Shown here piece by piece: positions 1-7,547 of a stretch of DNA of 40,211 bases. The stretch lies in contig CAZKEL010000018.1 in assembly GCA_964551815.1 (NCBI GenBank), forward strand, positions 1 to 40,211. Direction: 5' to 3'. Source of the stretch: D37C17 sp964551815 (GTDB lineage Bacteria > Fidelibacterota > Marinisomatia > SCGC-AAA003-L08 > D37C17). The notes beneath the pieces are model-generated. The model was not told the origin of the DNA, made no database searches, and saw nothing but the letters and a program-made list of their open reading frames with translations. A program made the translations under genes and the position numbers. Positions within the stretch are counted from its first letter, which is position 1; each line of letters begins with the position of its first letter.

Positions 1-27
1 TTCAAACAAGCAGCATGACTTCTATAT

Positions 28-480
28 GTGTCCGTTTTTTTGTTGCAAGATCAAGGTCTCTTAGGCGATCTCAACCAGGATGAAGTCATTGATATTTTAG
101 ATGTGGTTCGTATAGTAGCCGTCATTTTTAGTGACCCGCCACCGAGTGAGTATGAATTTTGGGCGGCAGACGTAAATGCCGATGAAGATATTAATGTATT
201 AAATATAGTAACCCTGGTTAATTTTATTTTAGGTACCCTGCATGAACTCTGCACTGAAGAATTTAATGAACCTTGCTATAATAATTATAGTGAATGCTGC
301 TTAGAGATTACCAGCCATGAATTAACCTGGGAGGCAGATTCGCATTTCAGCGCAGGGTATCATGACCTTGAACTGGATTTATCTCATCATCCGGCAGATA
401 TTTACATCTTACAAATACATGCAGTGGGCAGAAACGAAGATATCTTTACCCGCAGCCGGAAAATGATGTTGTTGAAGTAG
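28..480 (+). pseudogene. Dockerin-repeat protein with T9SS C-terminal tail, 5' end missing or frameshifted
   Basis: This reads as the C-terminal part of a secreted protein. Two dockerin-type Ca-binding repeats (GDLNQDEVIDILDVVRIV and ADVNADEDINVLNIVTLV) are followed by a Cys-rich linker and a tail ending ADIYILQIHAVG...KMMLLK, which matches the last strands of a type A T9SS sorting domain. The only start in the frame is a GTG at 28. An in-frame TGA lies at 16-18, and nothing resembling a signal peptide or ribosome binding site precedes the dockerin. A frameshift in the T-rich run at about 33-40, or truncation from a larger gene upstream of the window, is therefore likely. I see the domains directly. 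Secretion and surface anchoring follow from the family, and its catalytic part, if any, lies outside the window. Confidence 0.6.
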
Positions 481-630
481 AAAAGATGATGAAATTATAA
501 CAAAATAAAAACTCTATTACTTACCTCATTCAATTATTGGTGACTGCAACTTGGGTTTTATGTAATATAATTGCATTGAGTTTTACAAATGTTGAATAAT
601 AAAGGCAATTTCATATAACTAATTATTAGT

Positions 631-635
631 AGGAG
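631..635 (+). promoter_or_regulatory. Ribosome binding site AGGAG that points to an ATA start
   Basis: AGGAG lies 7 bases before an ATA codon at 643 and 31 bases before the first conventional in-frame start (TTG, 667). It is the only good Shine-Dalgarno match in the leader. This supports translation from, or formerly from, position 643. Confidence 0.5.
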
Positions 636-642
636 TAAAAAA

Positions 643-2859
643 ATAAATAAAAAGAAAATTAATAATTTGGTAACAACTTTAGGCATTATAGTTATTTTAA
701 TATTTTCATTAATATCTAACCTTTTTGCTTCAAAACTATTTGGTGTATTAACCAAGGAAATTAATCCTGAGTTTCATGATGATTTTATGGATGTAATTGA
801 TATCCAATTAGACGAATTGCAACGTCAGGGAGGGTATAACTGTGATGGAGACTGGGAGGTGAATAGTTGTTCTGGATGGGGCTTAGTTTATTACAAAGAT
901 GGACATATTTCAAGAGACCATATAATGAGAGGCGAAAACAAAGCTTTTAATAATGATCTTTACGAATTAGCCCAAGCTCTGTTAATTGAGGAAATTAATG
1001 TTAGAAATTCAAATTTAGCTCTCGGGCATGTTCGTAGAGCTACTGCCGGTGCATTGGGGGTTAGAAATCCACATCCGTGGGTATTTTATGGTGATAATGG
1101 AAAACAATATTCTTTTGCTCATAACGGCAGCTTAAATAAAAATGAAATTAAAAATTTTATTTATATTATGGATGCTGAATTTTTAAATGAAAATCCCCCA
1201 CAGACATTTCCAGGTTATTTTGACCAATATAATAATGAGTGTGGGAGTAATTGGTTTGAGACTGATGGATGGGCTTGTGTGGTTGATTCTGAAATATATT
1301 TTTTCTGGTTGATGTTAAATATTATAAATTCAGATTATAATATCATAGAGGGTATAAATACTGCACTTTCTCATCCACAATTTAATAATATGGATGGAAG
1401 TAAAAACTTTATTTTTTCCGATGGAGATATATTAATAGGTTATAAATCTGCAGATGATGGTGAGCATCCTCTTCATTATATTTATCCATTTGATCTGGCT
1501 TATGATTATAGTGGTGCTATCCAATTGATAATGACTCTTCCTTCTACCAGTGGAATCCCTGGAAGTTGGATACATTCCCTTAATAATAATTCACTTTTAA
1601 TGCTGTCCACCGAATTTGAACCCGTCATTATTGAAAATATAAATCTATTAAATGGTTTAGAAATAAAATCTTTTAAAAAAGGTGTCAACTGGGTTGGATT
1701 CCCACGGTTGACCAATAATAACGGTGTTACAACTCAGAGTGTATTAGAACCGCTCCTGCCTTATTTTGCATCCATAAAGGATATAAACCATAACTATTAT
1801 ATTTATAATGATGATGCTGAATGGGAGGGCGAATTAAACCTAATTAATAGTACGACCGGTTATAAAGTTAGGGTTTATGGGCAGTATGACGACTATTATT
1901 TACCTATTGAAGGGAGTAGAATAGTTGAGGATACGGAACTGCAATTGCTGCCTGGTGATAACTGGGTACCCTACTTGCTTACTGATAGTAATTACCCTGG
2001 GGATGTAATACCGGAGTATTTATTGGGGAATTTAAACTATATTCTGGCTAAAGATTGGTTTTTGATAGAAAGGAATGAGATATTAATCCCCAAGGAGGAT
2101 TGCCCCATGCAGCCTGTACCTGAAAATTATGAAGCTGATTGTTTCACTATTAATTACGGCGATATGGTCATTTTAAATGTAGATACTGAAATGACTTTTC
2201 AGTGGCAGCAATCTGAAATAATCCGTGAACCTTTTAAAAAAGCTGATGTACAGCATTTTGATTATATTGAACTATCTGATTATCAACCGATAATAATAGA
2301 AACGATAAATGGTATAGAAGAAATTGAAGAAATTGGTGCGTTTATTGGTGAAGAATGTGTTGGTGCATGTAAAGTGAATGGGCTGCCCATACCTTTGCAA
2401 GCTTACACCACTTCCGATAAAATAAACGATATACAATTTCAAGTGGTTCTAAAAGAGACATTAGAAAGGAATCAGAATACAAACCAACCCAAAAGAATAA
2501 CCACTATTAATCAGAGAATTGAAAATGGCGGAGTTTTTGTTTCATTATCAACAAAACCTGAAAATAAAAAATTATTAATTAAGGGGTTTGCACTTCATCA
2601 TAGTTATCCGAACCCTTTTAATCCCACTACAACTATTAATTTTTCCCTGAATGTTGATTCATATATCTCTATTCAAATCTATGATTTAAATGGAAAATTA
2701 ATCCAAGATATTATTTCTGGTTATTATTCTTCGGGTAGATATACCGTTGAATGGAATGGTAACGATTCAAACGGTACCAGAGTAAGCAGCGGTTTATATA
2801 TTATCAATCTAAAATCTGATAATGAGACATTTACAAAGCCTGTAATGTTGCTAAAATAA
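643..2859 (+). CDS. Exported class II glutamine-amidotransferase-like protein with T9SS sorting domain
   Basis: About 738 residues if read from ATA 643 (start MNKKK...), or 730 from TTG 667. Residues 9-24 are hydrophobic and end at NLFA|SKLFGV, a plausible signal peptidase site. Residues 30-220 resemble the YafJ/GATase_4 class II amidotransferase fold. GHVRRATAG (128-136), AHNG (159-162) and VDSE (214-217) match the Arg, His-Asn-Gly and Asp substrate-binding motifs of GlmS and PurF. The nucleophilic Cys expected next to LFG is Ser30 (TCA, 730-732), which cleavage would place at the N-terminus. The middle carries Trp-rich 'NWVGFP/NWVPYL' beta modules. The C-terminus is a type A T9SS domain (YPNPFNPTTTINF ... 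KPVMLLK). Likely surface-bound or secreted. Substrate unknown; it could be an inactive carbohydrate- or peptide-binding relic. It is followed 8 bases later by another secreted protein gene. Confidence 0.8.
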   Translation: MNKKKINNLVTTLGIIVILIFSLISNLFASKLFGVLTKEINPEFHDDFMDVIDIQLDELQRQGGYNCDGDWEVNSCSGWGLVYYKDGHISRDHIMRGENKAFNNDLYELAQALLIEEINVRNSNLALGHVRRATAGALGVRNPHPWVFYGDNGKQYSFAHNGSLNKNEIKNFIYIMDAEFLNENPPQTFPGYFDQYNNECGSNWFETDGWACVVDSEIYFFWLMLNIINSDYNIIEGINTALSHPQFNNMDGSKNFIFSDGDILIGYKSADDGEHPLHYIYPFDLAYDYSGAIQLIMTLPSTSGIPGSWIHSLNNNSLLMLSTEFEPVIIENINLLNGLEIKSFKKGVNWVGFPRLTNNNGVTTQSVLEPLLPYFASIKDINHNYYIYNDDAEWEGELNLINSTTGYKVRVYGQYDDYYLPIEGSRIVEDTELQLLPGDNWVPYLLTDSNYPGDVIPEYLLGNLNYILAKDWFLIERNEILIPKEDCPMQPVPENYEADCFTINYGDMVILNVDTEMTFQWQQSEIIREPFKKADVQHFDYIELSDYQPIIIETINGIEEIEEIGAFIGEECVGACKVNGLPIPLQAYTTSDKINDIQFQVVLKETLERNQNTNQPKRITTINQRIENGGVFVSLSTKPENKKLLIKGFALHHSYPNPFNPTTTINFSLNVDSYISIQIYDLNGKLIQDIISGYYSSGRYTVEWNGNDSNGTRVSSGLYIINLKSDNETFTKPVMLLK

Positions 2860-2867
2860 ATAATTTA

Positions 2868-5021
2868 ATGTACAATTTCTTTAAAATTACATTCGTTTTA
2901 CTGTTTTGCAATCTGTGTTTCGGAAGCATATATACTGTAAAGATTGATGGCACAGGTGATTTTACCACTATTCAAACGGCAGTTGATGAAGTAGTAATCG
3001 GAGATAGCATAATGGTATATCCAGGCACATATTATGAAAATATTATTATTAACGGAAAAGATGTAATGGTTAAATCCATCGCCGGAGCTGCAGAAACCAT
3101 TATCGACGGAAACCAAAATGGAACGGTAATTACCTTCCAAAATGGAGTCACTCGTGCGGGAGTGCTCTGGGGCTTTACAATCACCAATGGCACAGGCACA
3201 TATAGTATTGGCTCAATGACGAATTATGGTGGGGGTGTGGTGATTTACGATAGTTCACCTACCATAAAGAATTGTATCATCGAAAAAAACCATATACTTA
3301 ATAATGGTTCTGCTGGTGGAATGGTGATAAAAGAAAATAGTAACCCCTATTTGTCCGGAACAACTATTAGATATAATAGTGCAGGAAAAATTGCAGGAGG
3401 TCTGCTCATTGGGAGCCCTTTTTTAACAGGTATGATAGGGGTTACAATGGACTCGGTAAATTTATGTAATATCTATTTGAATTATGCGGGGAATCATAAT
3501 GATATATACCGGAGTACTACTTTAAGTGATTTATCGCCTGTAAATTTTTACCTGGATACATTCACTGTAATTGACCCCTTTACCGGGTCGCCAGAAAATG
3601 AATATTTTTTGCAACTTTATGAAACAGATACCTTTTCAATTCAAAATGGATATTTAGAACAGATTAATCAGGATTTATATGTTAGCCCTACAGGATCAGA
3701 TACTAACAGTGGTTTATCTTTGGATCAACCTTTGCAATCTATTAACTATGCTTTAGCATTAATCAAATCTGATAGTAGCCATCCCAATACCATTCATTTG
3801 GATGAAGGTATTTACTCGCCTGCTCTCAATAACCAGCTATTTTCACTCAACTTGAAATCTTATGTTTCATTAATTGGTGCAGGCAAGGAATTGACAATTT
3901 TGGATGGAAATAATCAGTCAAGCATTTTACGGGCCAGAGATTTTGAAAGGGATTATAAAATATCTGATTTAAGTATAATTAATTCTTTTGATTATTATAA
4001 CTCGGCTTTATGTATTTTTGAAAATACAAACCTCAGGTTAGAGAATTTAAAATTTTCAAATAATTTTCCTTCTGCAATTAGTTGTCTTACTGGTGATATG
4101 GAATCAGCAAACCCTGACTCAAGCAGTCTGTTTATGAATAATTTAGAAGTGGTAAACAATTCAGGTGCCATTGCGATTTACCTTGGACTTCACCGTTGGA
4201 CTTTATTGAAAAATAGTGTAGTTCGTGAAACAATCCCCAATATTCAATCTACGACCACTGGTGTTGCAGGTGGTGTATTATTTAATTATCATTGGCTTGA
4301 TTATCCCTTTGAAATATTTCATAAAATGTTAAATACCGAAATTACCAAAAATATTAACCATCTATCCTATTGGGGGAATGGATATTCTGGATTAATATTC
4401 ACGGAAGATGTAAATGTGGTCATTATTAACTGTACCATTGCAGATAATTTTTCATATACGGGAGGTGCGGTAAAGTTTTCTAATTGGTTGAGTAAAGTTT
4501 GGGTGATAAATAGTATAATTTATGGGAATCAACCTACCCAAATATTTTTTGAAGATTATGCAAATTTTGATGAATTGAATACATTAGTAGTTGCAAATTC
4601 TATTATTCAAGGTGGCGAAGAAGGAATAATTGGGGTAGAATCAAATAATATTTATTGGTTGGATGGTAACTTTGATATGTATCCCCAATTCTCAGATAGT
4701 GCCGGCAATGACTATACTCTTACAGAAAATTCTCCGGCTATTGATCAGGGTATAGATATTTTTACTTGGTTTGGGGATACAATTATGGCTTTAAGTCCTT
4801 CAGATTATTTTGGAGATGCACCTGATATAGGAGCTTATGAGTGGTATCCAGAAATTTTGGGAGATGTAAATTTTGATGATAGCTTAAATATATTAGATAT
4901 TGTGATTATAGTAAATATGATACTTGAAATAATTACTCCAATGAATGAAGCAGACGCAAATCAGGATGGTGATATAAATATATTAGATATCATGTACCTT
5001 ACTAATTTAATACTTACATGA
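2868..5021 (+). CDS. Secreted right-handed beta-helix protein with C-terminal dockerin repeats
   Basis: 717 residues. A signal peptide (MYNFFKITFVLLFCNLCFGS) precedes a pectate-lyase-like beta-helix. Two repeat blocks begin IYTVKIDGTGDFTTIQTAVD and LYVSPTGSDTNSGLSLDQPL, the DUF1565-type openings of parallel beta-helix proteins, with later turns such as GGGVVIYDSSPTIKNCIIEKN. The last 55 residues hold two dockerin repeats (GDVNFDDSLNILDIVIIV and ADANQDGDINILDIMYLT) and the protein ends there, with no separate T9SS tail. Such proteins often bind or cleave polysaccharide, but I see no certain catalytic residues, so no enzyme activity is assigned. The ATG start lies 8 bases after the previous stop, so the two genes are probably co-transcribed. 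Confidence 0.8.
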   Translation: MYNFFKITFVLLFCNLCFGSIYTVKIDGTGDFTTIQTAVDEVVIGDSIMVYPGTYYENIIINGKDVMVKSIAGAAETIIDGNQNGTVITFQNGVTRAGVLWGFTITNGTGTYSIGSMTNYGGGVVIYDSSPTIKNCIIEKNHILNNGSAGGMVIKENSNPYLSGTTIRYNSAGKIAGGLLIGSPFLTGMIGVTMDSVNLCNIYLNYAGNHNDIYRSTTLSDLSPVNFYLDTFTVIDPFTGSPENEYFLQLYETDTFSIQNGYLEQINQDLYVSPTGSDTNSGLSLDQPLQSINYALALIKSDSSHPNTIHLDEGIYSPALNNQLFSLNLKSYVSLIGAGKELTILDGNNQSSILRARDFERDYKISDLSIINSFDYYNSALCIFENTNLRLENLKFSNNFPSAISCLTGDMESANPDSSSLFMNNLEVVNNSGAIAIYLGLHRWTLLKNSVVRETIPNIQSTTTGVAGGVLFNYHWLDYPFEIFHKMLNTEITKNINHLSYWGNGYSGLIFTEDVNVVIINCTIADNFSYTGGAVKFSNWLSKVWVINSIIYGNQPTQIFFEDYANFDELNTLVVANSIIQGGEEGIIGVESNNIYWLDGNFDMYPQFSDSAGNDYTLTENSPAIDQGIDIFTWFGDTIMALSPSDYFGDAPDIGAYEWYPEILGDVNFDDSLNILDIVIIVNMILEIITPMNEADANQDGDINILDIMYLTNLILT

Positions 5022-5022
5022 A

Positions 5023-5036
5023 CGTAATTCGTAATT
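5023..5036. repeat. Short tandem CGTAATTCGTAATT
   Basis: Two adjacent copies of a CGTAATT unit directly after the beta-helix gene. Similar TTCGTAATT units recur at 39788-39796 and 39802-39810. They may be scattered intergenic repeats or chance in AT-rich DNA. Confidence 0.3.
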
Positions 5037-5160
5037 TTTGATTATTAGAAATAAAATGATGGTTAAAATCACTTGCATTCAACTACTAAGTGCAACTCAA
5101 TAGTGTTGTTAAAGGGAGAAGCTGATAAATCCCAACAATAATAACTTAGGAGAATACATC

Positions 5161-5512
5161 ATGGGACATCAACGAAAAACCAACTCCCAGGCATGAGATA
5201 AGGGTTGGGGTAGATTAGCAAGCCTCCAATCCATTGCTCACAATCTGGATTTTGGAAACGGAAAGGAGACTGGCATCTTATTCCAGCACTATTATAGTAA
5301 CAGAAGATGCCCTTTCCACATACAACAGCCAGTTGGCAGTGGTGGACGAATTGTTAATTAAATTCCAAGCCAAGCAGAAGACTGTCTCTGCCTTCACTAT
5401 AGAAATGCTCATGGGCGTGAAAGCCGTATATGGCAGAGACAGTGACGAATATGAAAAAACCGGCGGTACCCGTCTCTCAGAACGGAAGAAACCGGGTAGA
5501 GGTAATAACTAA
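5161..5512 (+). pseudogene. Broken small conserved hypothetical gene (nonsense codon plus frameshift)
   Basis: A strong ribosome binding site (AGGAGA, 5148-5153) precedes ATG 5161, which reads MGHQRKTNSQA and then meets TGA at 5194. The same frame continues with DKGWGRLASLQSIAHNLDFG, after which the coherent reading moves to the +1 frame at about 5260-5270. It then runs RRLASYSSTI ... NSQLAVVDELLIKF ... YGRDSDEYEKTGGTRLSERK and stops at 5512. The tail pattern 'YG-DS-EYE-aGGTR-SERK' is one I associate with small conserved proteins of unknown function in several phyla, including cyanobacteria. The most economical reading is one gene of about 115 codons damaged twice. I know of no function. Confidence 0.5.
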
Positions 5513-5522
5513 AACAATAACG

Positions 5523-5603
5523 AACCACCCCTGTCCGGTTTTTGAAGAAAAATCAGTTACCGGACTTCCCCTTCTTTACCAAGGAGAGGATTGAGGGGTG
5601 GTT
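5523..5603. repeat. Nested palindromic intergenic element
   Basis: AACCACCCCT (5523-5532) is a perfect inverted copy of AGGGGTGGTT (5594-5603). Directly inside it, GTCCGG (5533-5538) pairs with CCGGAC (5560-5565). The 5' side is thus one continuous 16-base arm and the 3' side is split by 28 bases that hold a weak CCTT/AAGG hairpin, giving a possible three-way junction. It lies between the broken gene and the next CDS. It may be a dispersed palindromic repeat of the REP/MITE kind or a structured leader. Confidence 0.5.
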
Positions 5604-5618
5604 GAAGAAAGGGAGAAA

Positions 5619-6179
5619 ATGGCAATATATCAAAACTTAGATGGGGATTCGGAGGTGCATTCCTTTGAAATCAAGGACGATAATATTATTGTTGAATTTG
5701 TTGATGGTGGAAATTATAAATATACAAATCAGAAACCGGGAATGATTCATTTAAATAATATTGTGGAGATATCCTGTACAGCAGACTTGAAATGGAATGA
5801 CATCAAATGGCTCCTGCGCTATAACATTTTCAGCTATCACTGGCAAAACTCCGGTAAAGGAGCTACCTTTTACGAAAAGCTGGGTACTACTACCAATTTG
5901 TATTTCACCTATCGTGAACGCCTGATCAAACAGGGTTACCATCTGCCCAATTTAAAAGAGAAAAAACCCCGCAAGGTAACACCTGCCGAACCTGAACTTC
6001 AGGACTTCATTCACCAACTGCCCCAAAAGGATTATTTTTCAGCATTCAATGCTTTGGAAAAATATATTGTTATGGCTGCATTTAAGAAATGTGTGTACAG
6101 CCGATCAGAGACAGCGCGCTTTCTGGGAATCAGTTATATCGCCATAATGAATAAGTTTAAAAAATGGGCGGAAGAGTAG
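5619..6179 (+). CDS. KTSC-like domain joined to a Fis-type HTH protein
   Basis: From ATG 5619, 186 residues (193 from GTG 5598). I prefer ATG because residues MAIYQNLDGDSEVHSFEI match the usual opening of small KTSC-like proteins, and AAAGGGAG lies just upstream. Residues 1-50 (with IVEFVDGGNYKYT) resemble the beta-rich KTSC domain, but the glycine-rich 'GxGLNxFI' end expected next is missing. The rest is basic and ends in NALEKYIVMAAFKKCVYSRS and ETARFLGISYIAIMNKFKKW, a convincing Fis/HTH_8 helix-turn-helix like the C-terminus of NtrC-family activators. There is no receiver or AAA+ domain. The chimera could be a real small regulator or a product of local deletion. The function of the whole is unknown. 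Confidence 0.55.
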   Translation: MAIYQNLDGDSEVHSFEIKDDNIIVEFVDGGNYKYTNQKPGMIHLNNIVEISCTADLKWNDIKWLLRYNIFSYHWQNSGKGATFYEKLGTTTNLYFTYRERLIKQGYHLPNLKEKKPRKVTPAEPELQDFIHQLPQKDYFSAFNALEKYIVMAAFKKCVYSRSETARFLGISYIAIMNKFKKWAEE

Positions 6180-6442
6180 AAGCGGCAAACAGGATTGATG
6201 ATAGAAGAATTTAACATACTTGACTTATCCAGCCGCAGATAGATGAGTTAAGGGTATAGTATAAATAGTTATTAGATTTTCGACAAACGCCCAGCAAAAA
6301 GTACAGCGCTTATCTATCTATATTTAACTGCGATGAATAAATAACGCAGTGTAGGAGAGAACCTGGCACCCAGCACCAAGCCTAATTCCTTATTTTGAGT
6401 GGCTACTGAAATGCCCTAATTTATCCCCCTGATTTTACCCAG

Positions 6443-6448
6443 TATAAT
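6443..6448 (+). promoter_or_regulatory. Candidate -10 box before the serine pathway genes
   Basis: TATAAT lies 22 bases before ATG 6471, with AAGGA at 6462-6466 as ribosome binding site. No clear -35 is seen. The rest of the 291-base gap 6180-6470 shows no gene or strong hairpin. The box is suggestive only. Confidence 0.3.
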
Positions 6449-6470
6449 TCACCAAAACATCAAGGAATCA

Positions 6471-7547
6471 ATGGAGAATTTTCCAAAATTATTTATTCCG
6501 GGCCCCACTCATGTTCCGGAGCATGTTATGCGCAGCCTCTGTGCTCCGCAAATAGGGCATCGTACCCCTGAATTTTCAGAACTCATGTCCGAAATTGTCA
6601 TGGGAATTCAAAAGGTTTTATATACTGATAACCATGTATATCTGGCATCTCATGCAGCTACAGGATTATGGGAAATGGGTATTTTGAATTCGGTTAAGAA
6701 AGGAATTCTCCATACGGTAAATGGCTCCTTCAGTTCTAAATGGGCCACTGTATCCCGCGAATGTGGTAAAGAAACAGGTGTTTTAGAATATGAATGGGGC
6801 AAAGGTTTAAAAGCTGAAGATGTGGACAAACACTTATCCGGTGGGAAATATGATGTTTTTGCAATGGTGCATAATGAAACATCCACCGGCGTTATGAGTC
6901 CATTAGAACCTATTTCAAAACTATTGAAGCATAAATATCCTGAAGTCATTTGGCTGGTAGATGCAGTCAGTTCCATGGCAGGTCAAAAAATAGAGGTGGA
7001 CAAATTAGGGATAGACTTCATCCTCTCTTCCACTCAAAAAGCCTGGGGATTACCTGCGGGATTTTCAGTCTGTGCAGTCTCAGATAGAATGATTCAAAAA
7101 GCCAAAGAGATAAGTGGTAAAGGATATTTTCTTGATATTGGGGTATATGAAAAATATTATGAAAAAATGCAGACTCCTGCAACACCGTCCATCCCCCACA
7201 TGTTTGGACTTAAATATGCTCTGGAAAATCTCTTTGATGAAGGATTAGAAAACCGCTGGAAACGCCATAGTGATATGGCAGAATACACCCGCAATTGGGC
7301 TTTATCATTCCACCAATCCCTTTTCCCCGAAAATGGATTTGAATCCAATACCATTACCTGCATTCAAAATGATAAAAATTGGGATATAAATGCCATCAAT
7401 GATTCTCTGCTTAAGCAGGGCTATCGGATGGATAGAGGATATGGTAAGCTCAGGGGAAAAGCATTTAGAATTTCACACATGGGCAATGTGTTTATGGAAG
7501 ATTTAAAAGACTATTTACAAAAATTTGAAGAGGTATTACATGACTAA
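6471..7547 (+). CDS. Class V aminotransferase (alanine-glyoxylate/serine-pyruvate type), probable phosphoserine aminotransferase
   Basis: 358 residues, PLP-dependent fold-type I. It opens with LFIPGPTHVPEHVMRSL, typical of AGXT-like class V enzymes. D164 (WLVDAVSS) and K190 (SSTQKAWGLPAG) are the expected pyridine-N-binding Asp and Schiff-base Lys. Sequence style is that of alanine-glyoxylate or serine-pyruvate aminotransferases rather than classical SerC. However, its stop overlaps the serA start by 8 bases, so the likely role is phosphohydroxypyruvate to phosphoserine, as in archaea and some bacteria that use this subfamily. The reaction is inferred from context. Confidence 0.85.
   Translation: MENFPKLFIPGPTHVPEHVMRSLCAPQIGHRTPEFSELMSEIVMGIQKVLYTDNHVYLASHAATGLWEMGILNSVKKGILHTVNGSFSSKWATVSRECGKETGVLEYEWGKGLKAEDVDKHLSGGKYDVFAMVHNETSTGVMSPLEPISKLLKHKYPEVIWLVDAVSSMAGQKIEVDKLGIDFILSSTQKAWGLPAGFSVCAVSDRMIQKAKEISGKGYFLDIGVYEKYYEKMQTPATPSIPHMFGLKYALENLFDEGLENRWKRHSDMAEYTRNWALSFHQSLFPENGFESNTITCIQNDKNWDINAINDSLLKQGYRMDRGYGKLRGKAFRISHMGNVFMEDLKDYLQKFEEVLHD

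Noticed and set aside
5194..5196. TGA recoding in the small gene at 5161
   Set aside because: No selenocysteine-type context is seen, the other genes end normally at TGA, and the same gene also needs a frameshift, so ordinary decay is simpler.
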